A stretch of DNA of 64,000 nt from Lineus longissimus (lineage: Eukaryota; Nemertea; Pilidiophora; Heteronemertea; Lineidae): the NCBI RefSeq assembly GCF_910592395.1, contig NC_088317.1, positions 15,316,001 to 15,380,000 of the forward strand, written 5' to 3'. The position numbers were made by a program, and so were the translations under genes. Positions 22,850 to 33,782 of the stretch are shown here, in pieces; position 1 is the stretch's first letter; each line of letters starts with the position of its first letter. The notes under the pieces are model-generated. The model saw only the letters and a program-made list of their open reading frames with translations, made no database searches and was not told the origin of the DNA.

Positions 22850-24250
22850 CGTGCAAGGTCATATATTGATAGGGTAGCACTCCTAATTTAGGCCATCAGG
22901 CCACATTCATGACATTAGTTTCATGCCTGTGTAACTCAAACAGTTCTTGAGTTGTGGGGCAGGCAGCCATGATTGATTTAGGGTGTAGCCAAACTCGCCA
23001 AGGAATCTGCTCTACACTAGATCATCACACCACAGAAGTTTCAGACTGATCACTCACTCGATATTCAAGTTATAAGGCGGAATTTGCAAACAAAGATGGC
23101 CACCTGGTGACCATGATGGATTTTAGGTCGAGCCCCAAAACGATAGAGCACTCCCCTACACTAGATCATCACACTACAGAAGTTTCAGGTTTATCACTCT
23201 CTCGGTTCTATAAAGTTGTGGGGCGGAATGTGAAAAGCAAAGATGTGGCGGCCATGATGGATATTATTATCAGGTTGTCAAGCCTAAAATCGATAGGACA
23301 CTTCCCTTTCACTAGAACATTATGCATACTAAGGTGTCGAATGGGGACACAATGTATTTCATAGCACAAATGGGGACACACATGCACATATACATTTTGC
23401 CACCATTTGTACGGCATAGACCGGGATGGTCCTTTCTAAGCCACTTATATGGGGACTCGACTTCTATTCTAGCCTATCCATTTGTGGACTTTGCGTAGAA
23501 TACCTGTACAAAGAAGAGCAAGTTGTTAGGACCTTATTTGCAGGTTTCCAAATGGGGACGTCCCCATTTGGCGGGGTCTGCATTTGCATGGACGAATACG
23601 GATTCATGTCCCCAATTGGCACCAAATACAAACGTCACACCTAGAAGTTGTTCACTCTCTCAGTAAGTTGTGGGGTGGAATGTGAAAGCAAAGATGTGGC
23701 GGCCATGATGGATATTAGGTCAAGCCTAAAATCAATAGGACACCTCCCCTTCACTAGAACATCACACCACAGAAGTTTCAGGTTTTTCACTCACTCGGTA
23801 GTTATTGGGAGAAATGCGAAAAAACAAAGATGGCCCCCTGGCGGTCATGACGGATTTTAGGTCGAGCCCAAAATGAATATGACACCTCCCTTTAACTAGA
23901 ACATCACACCACATTTAAGTTAGGTTTTTTACACTGACTCGGTTCTCAAGTTATGGGGCGGAATGCGAAAAACAAAGAGGGCCACCTAGCGGCCATGATT
24001 GGTTTTAGGTCGGGCCCAAAATGGATAGGGATCCTCCCCTACACTAGAGCATCACACCACAGAAAATTCAGGTTTGTCACTCACTTGGTTCTAAATTTAA
24101 GCGGCAGAATGCAAAAAACAGTATGGTGGCCTGGTGGCCATCTTGGATTTGGCCCAAAATCGATAGGGAACTATCCTAGGCCTTCACACCATAAAAATTT
24201 CAAGTCTACTGGACAAGCGGTTCCTGAGTTATATAGCAGAATACAGAAGC
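22850..24250 (+). repeat. tandem array, ~132-140-bp units, interrupted once
   Basis: About eight diverged units share GGCCATGATGGAT(A/T)TTAGG, ATCACACCACAGAAGTTTCA, TCACTC(A/T)CTCGGT and GGGGCGGAATG. The array is split by a foreign segment at about 23321-23634 and then resumes in the same unit position. The short open frames in it are repeat translations. Confidence 0.85.
23321..23634 (+). mobile_element. ~314-bp GGGGACGTCCCC element inserted in the array
   Basis: The array unit is broken between CACTAGAACAT and CACACC, so the insertion limits are visible. The insert holds GGGGACACAATG, CAAATGGGGACACACATG and the palindrome CCAAATGGGGAC joined to its complement (23548-23571). It ends near CACCAAATACAAACG. 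Related copies are at 7788-8330 (inverted) and 26980-27150. It encodes nothing. Confidence 0.75.
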
Positions 24251-24790
24251 GGGCATAATACTCTAGGTATACCATCTCTAAGGCACAGAGAATATCTTGT
24301 GGAGGCCTGTATATTACATTGTATTATGATGTCAAGTAGTTTCGTTTTCAAAAAGCCGTACTACCATGAAAAAGTCGTCCTCGGAAATTTTTAAAAACCC
24401 ATCATCACATTACTCAATGTTTTTCTGTCTCCTGACGTGTTTTTATTAAACAATTTTGAAAGTTTATTTTGTACACAAAATTTCACCAATGCATGGGCAC
24501 TTCTTTTTTGGCTTTGCACTCTCTCTGCCAAGAGATGGTATAGACTGTACATGTAGGCAGGCCTGGCTATTATAGTATACACCCTTCCCTTCCTATAATG
24601 GTGGCACTGTATGTTCAATAATAGTGATGTCATAGTAGGAAAATAGGCCTATGACGAGGACTGACAAAGCCAAGGTGAAAGTCATGGTTGAACAGCAGCT
24701 TTGAATGTTATAATGACGTCAAAGGAGGAAAATGCTAGTTCCAAAATAAGCTGAGGAATTATAGGAAGTGTGTATATATAGAGGTTATTC
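24251..24790. other. intergenic stretch, nothing recognised
   Basis: No exon or clear repeat. A stretch near 24660-24730 resembles, in inverted form, the CCATGACTTTCTCCTTTGTC region near 28420, so an old dispersed repeat is possible. Confidence 0.35.
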
Positions 24791-24792
24791 CC

Positions 24793-25125
24793 TGATGTTA
24801 CATATTGACGTCGACAATGGTTTTAAGCGGCCATTTTGGCCGTCAACGTAAAGGAAAATGTTGGCTGGTGGTCCGTCTGGATGTCAAAACGTCATGGTGT
24901 GACGTCACGTGAAGAACCTCTTTCATGCTATAGATGGATACCATTGTTTACAAAATGACGTCATTCTGTCGTTCTGACATCACGCAATGCATAACTTAAA
25001 AAAGATACTTCGATGCGTGCGCATCAAAACCTCGTCATGTGAAAAACCTCTATCATGCTATAGATGCATACCTTTGTTTACAAAATGACATCATTCTGAT
25101 CCCACGCATAACTTAAAAAGATAGA
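24793..25125 (+). repeat. dispersed repeat with CRE-like palindromes, plus a direct duplication
   Basis: CGGCCATTTTGGCCGTCAAC, GTAAAGGAAAATG and GTGACGTCACGTGAAGAACC recur at 26030-26155. Within this block, AACCTCT(T/A)TCATGCTATAG then ACAAAATGAC(G/A)TCATTCTG occurs twice (about 24913 and 25028). The TGACGTCA palindrome is a CREB-type site, but here it belongs to a repeat. Confidence 0.7.
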
Positions 25126-25439
25126 TCCCCAACAGAGGATGACCAGTGTGACACGACAATGTCAACGTTGCATGATCATGAAGATTGTTGTTGGTTTCAC
25201 TTTGATACCATGAGTTTTTCGGGCCTAACTCAAGGCTTGCAAAGTATTTTACAATAAAACCTGAATAGGACTGTGTTTAAAAAAGAGCAGATGCACATCC
25301 CGGTCAAGCATCATTACGATAGTCAAATATCAACAGCAGGAGACCGGTTTTTCGCAGATTTTCCTCGATGAAACCATGTTGAAAAGATACGTGGTTGCGC
25401 GTGCTGCGTATCTTATACATCATTAGATATCCGTAGACC

Positions 25440-25852
25440 TATACTACAATCAAGATGTACAGACCCAGGGAGCTGGCGGTACGTACCCATAAGTCTTTGT
25501 GGTAGTCTCGCACGTACCCGATATAACCTGAAGCTTTTCTCCTTCAGAGAAATACTGTGTTGCGCTCAACTTCCATAGAAACATGTGGTCTGATTCTATT
25601 TTTACTTGTCACTAAGTGATCACCCGTCCAACCTTGTATGCAGGGTAATGCGGCTTTCTTATTGGTCGAGCGTTAATTTTATTCACAGGCTGTGAATAAG
25701 ATTACGTTCGACCAAGGTACTTGAGTGCAACGCAGTATTTCTTTGAAGGAGAAAAGCTTGATGGGTTATATCCGGTACGCGCGAGACTACTGCAAAGACT
25801 TATAGGTACGTACCGCCAGCGACCCCGGTCTGTACATCTTGATTGTAGTATA
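25440..25852. mobile_element. 413-bp foldback with ~131-bp arms and a nested hairpin
   Basis: The left arm 25440-25570 and right arm 25721-25852 are inverted copies (TATACTACAATCAAGATGTA at the outer end). Between them a second hairpin, 25661-25714, has TTGGTCGAG...TTATTCACAG facing CTGTGAATAAG...GACCAA. TA at both outer ends fits a TA target site. No transposase is present. Confidence 0.8.
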
Positions 25853-25857
25853 GATTC

Positions 25858-25931
25858 TTTCACACCAGGCGGAGGAAACCACTGGGGGCCAATATACGTG
25901 GCTCCCAGTGACTTCCTCCGCCTGGTGTGAA
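25858..25931. repeat. strong 28-bp-arm hairpin
   Basis: TTCACACCAGGCGGAGGAAA plus CCACTGGG pairs with its complement, two mismatches only, across a 17-18-base loop containing ATATACGTGG. Its short length, near-perfect stem and GC content make it stand out. It could be a MITE end pair or an expressed hairpin RNA. Confidence 0.7.
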
Positions 25932-26159
25932 GTTGCATAAAAACTAGGCCTGCCTAGGTAAAAATGTGTCATAAAGGTCGGGTGCGTGTGGAGGAATTTC
26001 CCCAGGCCCCATGGTATAGAGGTTCTTCACTGACGGTTTAGGGCGGCCAATGGTTTAGGGCGGCCATTTTGGCCATCAACGTAAAGGAAAATGCATTGGC
26101 AGGTGGCCATTTTGGCCGTCTAAACGTCACGACGTGACGTCACATGAAGAACCTCTATA

Positions 26160-26419
26160 CATGGTTTGCGAAAATAAACTTCGGCCATTTTGAAACGGGG
26201 CCTTTCACAGGCAACTGAAATTTTACATGACGAAAAGTCATTTTTTAGATAAAATAATCACCAAAATCATTCAATATCACGGACATTGGAAGATTTGGAC
26301 AACTTAAAGTAAATTGCTTGAGTGAGTTTGCTTATTTTTACTTTTTTGGCATGGTACAACTTACGTTGCCTGTGAAAGGCCACATTTCAAAATGGCCGGA
26401 TTTATTTTCGCAAATCATG
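26160..26419. mobile_element. 260-bp MITE with long terminal inverted repeats and TA duplication
   Basis: Starts CATGGTTTGCGAAAATAAA and ends TTTATTTTCGCAAATCATG. The inverted repeats extend through GGCCATTTTGAAA and CTTTCACAGGCAAC, about 60 bp. TA flanks both sides (26158-26159, 26420-26421), as in Tc1/mariner-type insertions. A diverged copy is nested in another element at about 53653-53910. Confidence 0.85.
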
Positions 26420-26565
26420 TAAAAGGCCTACGTGAGTTCACTAGAGCTTGCACTTTTATGAAAAAGAAAAGGTTTGGGTTTTAAAACCTGTATTATTTTG
26501 TTTTTACAATAGCCTACATACATGGTAGGCCCACATCGTAGTGTACAACATTTCGATTTCGGGAC

Positions 26566-26575
26566 ATGGCGGCAG
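26566..26575 (+). CDS. possible start exon of the W-K-motif gene
   Basis: GGGACATGGCGGCAG/GTGAAT gives an ATG in strong context (A at -3, G at +4), three codons (Met-Ala-Ala) and one base before a GT. An in-frame TAG lies upstream at 26539. The phase fits the exon that begins at 33720 (two bases, then TAT AAC AAA AAA ATG), giving MAAGYNKKMPSS. The distance is about 7.1 kb and the match could be chance. This is a hypothesis only. Confidence 0.25.
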
Positions 26576-26979
26576 GTGAATCTATTTCTTTAGGCTAGCC
26601 AACCAACCTACATGTCATTGTCAGAAACAAGCCTCCCCTTGAACTGATACCGGTAGGCTGAGAAAAAGTTATCATAGTCCTACAAATGACGACTAACATA
26701 ATCATTCATAGCTTACCTTTCGGTGGATCTCGTTCATTGATACTCCGATATACGGTACTCTTATAAATTTGGAAAACAAACAAAACAGCAAAAATGGTGA
26801 CACGTGAAGAGCGCAAACACGTGAGGTGATTTACCGCGTCGATTTCGCTACACCATGACGTCATATGTAGTGCTTAAAGCAATCGTGGACATCCCCAGAA
26901 TCGTGAGTGTGGCACCTGCGTTGATACGCCACGTGGTGTCAAAGTGTGGAACCATTGTAACCGTACAACATGGTATATT

Positions 26980-27150
26980 TGGGGACGTCGCCAGAATTGT
27001 GCAGGCACATTTTTAACGGTCGTATTTCGTCCCCAGATGCAGGTAAAAAATGAAAATCCAAATGGGGACGTCCCCATTTGGCGGGGGGTCCGCATTTGGA
27101 AGGTGAGGAAATATATACTCGTCCCCATTTGGGACCATATACAAACGCAC
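26980..27150 (+). repeat. GGGGACGTCCCC element, copy 3
   Basis: Contains the perfect 24-bp palindrome formed by CCAAATGGGGAC and its complement at 27058-27081, followed by GGCGGGG and CCGCATTTGG as in the 23-kb copy, then CGTCCCCATTTGGGACCATA. Confidence 0.7.
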
Positions 27151-27179
27151 ACACACACACGCTTGAAACACCCCGACAA

Positions 27180-28024
27180 ACAAATCTGTGACAGAAATGA
27201 TAGTTGTGGACAAAATCATACAAACAATAGAAATATCCAAAAGTAGAGTGACACTTAATATCAGGTAATAAGACTATACTCAACACTTCATGTCAAAATC
27301 TATCTATTTTGTTCAAACATTGTTCAAAGCAGTTTTGCAAAATTGACATTTTTTGTCTGCTTACTCAGACTCACCAAATACATGGGTTTTTTTCGTAGGA
27401 AAATTCGTTTGGTTGGCTGATTATGATGTTAGTAGTATGGTGTTGTAGTTTGTGATAATTGGGAATACTACTGGTTTAAAAGTAAGGCTTTTCAAATAAA
27501 AAATCGATGCGCTTGGCAAGCTTGCCTCGTTTAAAGTTCTGGAAAATGAAATAGTGTACGGTGCTAGATGTCAAACATGAAATGAATTGAAGTGCACTGG
27601 CAATTTTGAGTTCAAACTCATTTTATGAAGCAATTAGGGGAGCTTTTTATGCAGCATGAAATAACGTTAGCAATTTTCTTGCATTTCTCTTGTCTTTGTA
27701 TTCCTGGTAGATGGCAGCATTGGTCTCTGTGTTTGATGTTGACAGTGCTCGTGAGTGATGAAGTGATCACTCATTTATGGGGGAAAGGATATTCTTTGGT
27801 CAATGTTTGAACCATTAAAGTGTTCCCGACAGGGCAATGTAGATCAATAATCAAAGTACCGGTACTACAGGAATGTAGCATGCTAAGTACTCGGCCGTAT
27901 CAAAATCTAGAACTCTCCAGCCACAAAACGATGCGAGTAAACATGCTATGTGGATGACTGTCAAGTATTGGGCATTTATCCCAATATTATCCCGATACCT
28001 AAGTGTTGCCCTCTATATCAAATG
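27180..28024. other. intergenic or intronic stretch, nothing recognised
   Basis: AT-rich, no repeat structure and no exon with splice borders. It may be intron if the 26566 start exon is real. Confidence 0.4.
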
Positions 28025-28095
28025 AGTGCCGGGAATTGAACCGGGACCTCAGAGGTGAAATGCGCTGATGTTTCCCCTTCGCCACTCCGACAGCC
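28025..28095 (-). repeat. tRNA-like SINE fragment
   Basis: On the minus strand it reads GGCTGTCGGAGTGGCGAAGG (A-box-like), GGAAACATCAGCGC and then GGTTCAATTCC (B-box). The long middle resembles a class II (Leu/Ser) tRNA. The T-stem has a mismatch and the acceptor does not close, so it is a tRNA-derived repeat and not a working tRNA gene. GGAAACATCAGC is shared with 60925-61005. Confidence 0.6.
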
Positions 28096-29420
28096 CAACC
28101 ACATTTCCTGGGGGCGTTCTAGGAAACTTGATTCAATAATTAATCTCAATATTATCACAGCATTAGAGATCTCCATATATTTCTACCTCCTCGGGTCGTT
28201 AAACCAGAGTAAACGCAGGTGAAAGACATTTGACATCTGAGTAGTGTCAGCTGTAGTCAGGGATAGGTATCCATTTAAAGGGATACGCTATTCCTAATTA
28301 CTGGTGGTCTAGGAAATAGAATAACAGTTATATACATGCTTCCCGAAATTGGTGGCTTGCATTGGAACTAACTTTTTCCCCTTTGTCCGTCATTAAAGGC
28401 ATTCAAGTGTGTTGCTCAACCATGACTTTCTCCTTTGTCCCTTCACCATAAGGCCTAGTTTCCCCTTATGACATCACTATTTCGGACACTCAGCGCCCCA
28501 TTTCTGGAAAGGTGTATACAGTCACATAGTGCAGCTGTTATGGGTAGGAATTTGCTGAAACTCGGTATTTAGAGTACTCATGTATCTGTCTACACTAAGA
28601 CATTGTTGAAATTCATATCCACAACGCATTTCCACAATTTGAAATTTCAAAATTTAATTACAAATTTCAAATATTTGACGAACAGGCCAGAAAAAGTCCA
28701 TAGCTTTAACGTGCTTTAAATGGATAAAAGTTGGCTGGTAAGCCCAGGTGTTTTATTTCCTTGGTTGCACCATTGTAAATTGACTTCTTAAACAAAATTA
28801 ACAGACTCAGATAGCTTTTATCAGCATGTCTGGTGTCTAGGTCATGACTCAGTTTTGGTGAGGTAGATGGTAGACATGGAATCCGGGGCAACCGGACTCT
28901 GCCGGCCTGGCCACAAACTGTTTTGTGTTTCTGGTTAACCACCAGTATATCGTGGTACTGTCTCTGCATACCATGCCATGAAAACTTGCATCTATTTACT
29001 TTTAACTAAGACTGTACCTTGTGTAGTGTTTCTCTAAGACCATTTGATCTGTATTGCCGCCACACCCAAACAGGCATAGTGAATGTTTGAGATCGTGACC
29101 GCTAATCAATGCAGTGTTTCAGTCATTGTTATGACAAGTTACATAAACCGTTGAACCGTGCACGGAAGTTCCTATAGCAGTTTGGCGTATATTTTTCACA
29201 TCATAATCATAACTTATTCATACGGAAGTACAAATAGGCTTGTTCGTGGTTTGATTTGATGTATCATAGAAGTATTTGAGCATTGGAGATCTAGTACAGT
29301 TGTTTTCTGGTAAGTCTTTAAGTTCATTGACAGCATGCATGGAACCAAAATTATTTTCCGTAATGTTGGTTAGATGAGTCTAGAAAAGACTTTATTTCTA
29401 TTCTTTGGAATTATTTGTTT
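28096..29420. other. intergenic or intronic stretch, nothing certain
   Basis: An 87-codon minus frame (28706-28969) is not recognised. No splice-supported exon. ATAGGTATCC-ATTTAAAG-GGATACGCTAT near 28262 is a small hairpin. Confidence 0.35.
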
Positions 29421-29439
29421 GCTCTGTCTGTGACAGGGT

Positions 29440-30112
29440 GTTAGGAACGGGTATCTCATTGCCTTTGCCTGTGGGAATGGGTATCTCACTGCCTTTGTCT
29501 GTGGGAACGGGTATCTCATTGCCTTTGTCTGTGAGAACGGGATCTCATTGCCTTTTTCTGTGGGAATGGGTATCTCATTGCCTTTGTCTGTGGGTACGGG
29601 TATCTCATTGCCTTTGTCTGTGAGAACAGGTATCTCATTGCCTTTGTCTGTGGGAACGGGTATCTCATTGCCTTTGTCCGTAAGAACGGGTATCTCATTG
29701 CCTTTGTCTGTGGGAACGGGTATCTCATTGCCTTTGGAGGTGGGAACGGGTATCTCATTACCTTTGTCTGTGGAAACGGGTATGTCATTGCCTTTGTCTG
29801 TCGGAACGGGTATCTCATTGCCTTTGTCTGTCGGAACGGGTATCTCATTGCCTTTGTCTGTGAGAAGGGGTGTCTCATTGCCTTTGTCTGTGGGAAGGGG
29901 TGTCTCATTGCCTTTGTCTATGGGAACGGGTATCTCATTGCCTTTGTCTGTGGGAATGGGTATCTCATTGCCTTTGTCTGAGGGAACTGGTGTCTCATTG
30001 CCTTTGTCTGTGGGAACTGGTGTCTCATTGCCTTTGTCTGTGAGAACAGGTATCTCATTGCCTTTATCTTTGGGAACGGGTCTCTCATTGCCTTTGTCTG
30101 TGACAGGGTCTT
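29440..30112 (+). repeat. 30-bp minisatellite, ~22 copies
   Basis: Unit GGGAACGGGTATCTCATTGC plus CTTTGTCTGT. Because 30 is divisible by 3 and the unit has few stops, both strands are open for hundreds of codons: minus reads a decapeptide around DKGNEIPVPT (257-codon frame 29370-30143), plus reads GTGISLPLSV (212 codons from 29548). One unit near 29540 lacks a base, shifting the frame. Both array edges carry CTGTGACAGGGT. No splice sites or start context mark it as coding. Confidence 0.9.
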
Positions 30113-30143
30113 GGGAAGGACATGCAGATTTGGGGCAAAACAT

Positions 30144-32025
30144 GGTGTTCTGCCCCGCAGGACCGAAAAGTTATAGATGGCCCTGAATAATGACTGTAGA
30201 CAAAGAGTGTTGTGCTTAACAAGCAATTTACAGCATTTTACTTTTGACCAAAACTGTATGTCTGATTGGTTATATGCACGTTACACACCAAACATCTCTA
30301 CTGCATTATACCCTTTATCGAAGATTACTTCAATTGCAAATGCATATAATGGCTGACATATCCGACATCAGACGGTCATATCAATAAACATTCTGCATCA
30401 TATTGTCAACCAATACTATTGTTACATTGTTTCACAAAGCAATTTTTCACGTGTGCAAAATGCAAAAACCCAGACCAATAAGCATCATACAGACATGTAA
30501 ATGAACATCTAATGTTAACCTCTCCATCATCAAGAAGATCTATTTATTGTACGTTTCATCTTGGGAAGCTTTTCATTTGCAAAAGGCATGAGTCTGATAT
30601 ATCGCACATCAAATTATAAAAACCTTCTATGTCAATGAACATGCAATGTACACCTCTCCATCAAATGATTCAATATCAATGCCTTTAAGCAACCTAAAAC
30701 TTTAATGGCATCTCTCCCGAAGCTACAGACAGTTCCAGTTAATGTCAATTTAACCTGCTGCTAATCCGTTATACAGAAATACAATATCCTTGTACGATTT
30801 GGGGGCAAACGTGGGGTAAAAACTTTACAATGTATGATGAACCTATCAAGTTGACCGATGTAACTTGAATGAAAATTGCACTACACTGTGTATAATAACA
30901 CAGGCTGTGCATATGCCTTTGTCATTCTTAGGCAGAATTGCATTGCGCGCAGCGGATGAAAATATCATTAACAATGTATCTGATAATAAAAACATGTATT
31001 TCAAATCGCATTTTACATACACTGCATACACGAAATAAATCACAATCACCAATGCATCTTGAATTATGATTAATTTCAGATTAAGGGCATGTTATGAATC
31101 TAATTTGTAGTAATTGAATCGAATTGAAATTTACATTTTTTCCCACAAAATCAAAAAAAATTATCATAATGTCTGGAATTCCATTTTTAGTTTGTTAGTC
31201 TGAGAACTCACATCTCACATCCACAGACACATCCACTTATCAGATACTTCTTCAATGAAATCATGACACCTTGACCCATCCCGAAGGCAGCATAGTCATG
31301 AATGAACTATGAGACAGTACGGTACTAGAAAGTTCTGTCTTTTCTTCCAGCAAGTGAAGGTGTAGGTTGCATAATCATGTACATGTAGCTCATGTTACTG
31401 ATGTAATTGACCCTAGCCATTATGTGGATTATGAACTTCCTCCCAATTAGTTCGGTGCTCTGCAATACATCAAACTAGTCTACAACTGTCTCCCTGCTTT
31501 AAGAATCAGTCTATGTTGACTGATGAGTTAGCTCTGTAAAGTGAGCTTGGAGAACCAAAACAGAGCCCAGGGTACCATTAAACTCCTCTGGATTAGGTTC
31601 AACTACTATCTTGTCTATTGTGCTATAGTTTGCACTGAAATTGGTGTCGCAACATCTCAAATCAGTGAACGGCATCTGATATATCGATCTCCAGGCAATA
31701 CTGGCTGCACGTAAATTTCGAGTGAGTCATCCGGTTATGAGAAGACTGGTCATTGTGTTGTCATCCTTATCTGGAGACGGTGAGGGTGTAATTTCCTGGA
31801 GGTGTATGAGCTAGGTTGGAGTACCGGTGTACACATCAACAAAGCCTTGTCTGTTTTTGCTTCAGTCTATCATTCTGCTATTTAGATAACTTCTTCTTTG
31901 TTCAGCAGTAATTGAGATAACAATTTGCCACATTTTCTTTGGAAGTTTTGCAGTTTGGTGAGTACTATCTTTCTCCTTAAATGTTTTTCTCCCCCAAGCC
32001 GCATTATCTAGCGTGAGTTACCCTT
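30144..32025. other. intergenic or intronic stretch, nothing recognised
   Basis: Ordinary AT-rich sequence. No repeat or exon supported. Confidence 0.4.
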
Positions 32026-32215
32026 AGAGAGATTAGTTTTTCAATGCGGTTGAGTTTCATTTGGGCAGATGAATTTTTCAATGCAATGAAGTTTGATGCA
32101 GGCAGATAAGTTTTCAATATGGTCCTATCTGATTTGGTTGGGAAAGATTAGTTTTTCAATGCCGTGAATTTTTATTCAGGCAGAAGTTCTTCAATTTAGT
32201 GAATTTTGATTAAGA
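32026..32215 (+). repeat. degenerate ~45-bp tandem repeat
   Basis: About four or five diverged units with AG(A/T)TTTTTCAATGC(G/A), a TGAATTT/TGAGTTT word and GGCAGA. Old and decayed. Confidence 0.55.
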
Positions 32216-33719
32216 TGGGAAATGTATCTTCATAGTTTCTGTCATGATACGCAAATGATGTCAAAGTTTGTTACATGAAAAGGTCATAGAGAGACAAAAA
32301 GGGTGCATATCGGTAGACTGTTCAATTGTGCAGTTTTTCCTCGTTCTGTGTTCCCTTGTTCCCGTGTAATGCGCCACACACAAAATGAACCTTGCTTTGG
32401 CTTGTTGGATGTTCCCATTGGTTGAAACCATGGAACACGCTATGGAGAAAATGGGAACAACGCCTCAGGTCCAAAAACTGACAAGGGAACAATATGGGTA
32501 TTCAGTCTAAGGATGTCATTTCCTGGACGGATTGGAATACCATTACTCACTCCAGCTGCAATCTCTCCTAGATAGCCTTTCTTGTTTACCTTCGGAGATA
32601 CCATTTTGTCGTATCTTGCCAGAAATTCTATAATTTGGTGAGTGTTTCCTTTCATTTGAAAGTTTTTTTGGCCAAAATCAGATTATCAAATCTGACTCAT
32701 TCTTCGAGACATCACTGTGAGTTTTAAAATGCAATAACTTCTGGAAAACTGTGATTTGTGTAAGTGCACTGATGTCAAACAAGTGTTAAAGTTATGAAAG
32801 ATTGTCTGATTCTCTGCGGTGTCGGAATCTAGTTTAGAGGGAAAAGCACTGCGCTTTAGTGCTAAGCAGCTAGGATTTGGCCGGTTTCCTCCTACAGTAC
32901 AACTTGCCCAAATAGTTACAGAGCCAATAATGGGCAAAGACTGCTCCCTGCTTGTCTCAACATTTTGATACAGGTATACGTGTCAATCATCGACTAGTTC
33001 TTGGTCTTCTGGCAGAATTAATTAACTACGCCTATTTTGATTGGATGAAAATCTCAATAAAAGTCATAATAAACCAGGCAGGTATTGATTTTGTTGACAT
33101 TATGTTAGCTTTTCCGGTTTGTTTAGAAAATGTTGACTTCATGTCAACATCAATCTTCAGATCAGCACTCATTCAACTTTCAACCTTTCACTGCTGCAGT
33201 CACATCTCAGTGAGCATGCCCTTTACATCAGAGATTTGCTGAAGACAAAAATAAAGTCACACTTATGGGACTTTGTGGTATGACCCAAACGCACACTAAT
33301 TTCTCTTCATGGTGGGAGGTTAGAAATAAAAAGCAATGTTGGTTTATTGATGGTTTGGTGGTATTTCAATTGAAGATTAGTCTGTCTCTCAGGATTGCAG
33401 TTCTGTCCTCCCTTGCAGTGTTATTCTTCATCCACACTTGGATATCTTTGAAGGTCTCAAGGAATGAATGATAGCTACAAAATCTAACAGAGTTCCTACT
33501 CCACCATAGTTGCCACAAACTACAAATTGCAGTGATACACACCCTCACTTGACAACAAACACAACAAAAACCGATGACAATCTCAACCCTCCTTCTGTGG
33601 TCTATCCAGTATTAACACTTTAATTTTCAGGACGGGACACTTCCCGTAAGTCGTAACGTTTCCCTGCTTGCTAAATCCGCACATCTAACCCAAAGCACTC
33701 TTGAATTTAACTTCTTCAG
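32216..33719. other. upstream region of the W-K-motif gene
   Basis: No coding exon is confirmed. Possible splice-like pairs exist (AATTTTCAG at 33630, CCC/GTAAGT near 33645). A 71-codon minus frame at 32440-32655 is not recognised. Confidence 0.35.
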
Positions 33720-33733
33720 GTTATAACAAAAAA

Positions 33734-33782
33734 ATGCCAAGTTCTAAGAGCGGTCCCCAGGAAAACGCCACATCGGAGTTAG
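33734..33782 (+). CDS. exon 1 of the W-K-motif gene
   Basis: An acceptor CTTCTTCAG ends at 33719. After GTTATAACAAAAAA the ATG has A at -3. Sixteen codons plus one base precede the donor GTAAGA. The frame is also open back to the acceptor, so translation may start further upstream. Confidence 0.6.

Noticed and set aside
22850-24250. CRISPR-like array
   Set aside because: Units are 130-140 bp, diverged, with no short identical repeats or unique spacers, and the context is a eukaryotic genome.
28025-28095. functional Leu/Ser tRNA gene on the minus strand
   Set aside because: The T-stem has a mismatch and the acceptor ends do not pair. A related sequence at 60925 marks it as repeat.
29370-30143. 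257-codon minus frame and its 212-codon plus counterpart as a repetitive secreted or surface protein
   Set aside because: Both strands are open because of a 30-bp stop-poor unit. There is no signal peptide, splice context or non-repeat domain, and a one-base loss shifts the frame at the end.
32440-32655. 71-codon minus frame with a globular-looking stretch (GYLGEIAAGVSNGIPIRPGN)
   Set aside because: I could not match it to a family and saw no matching neighbour exon. A translated search would settle whether it is a decayed retroelement or an exon.
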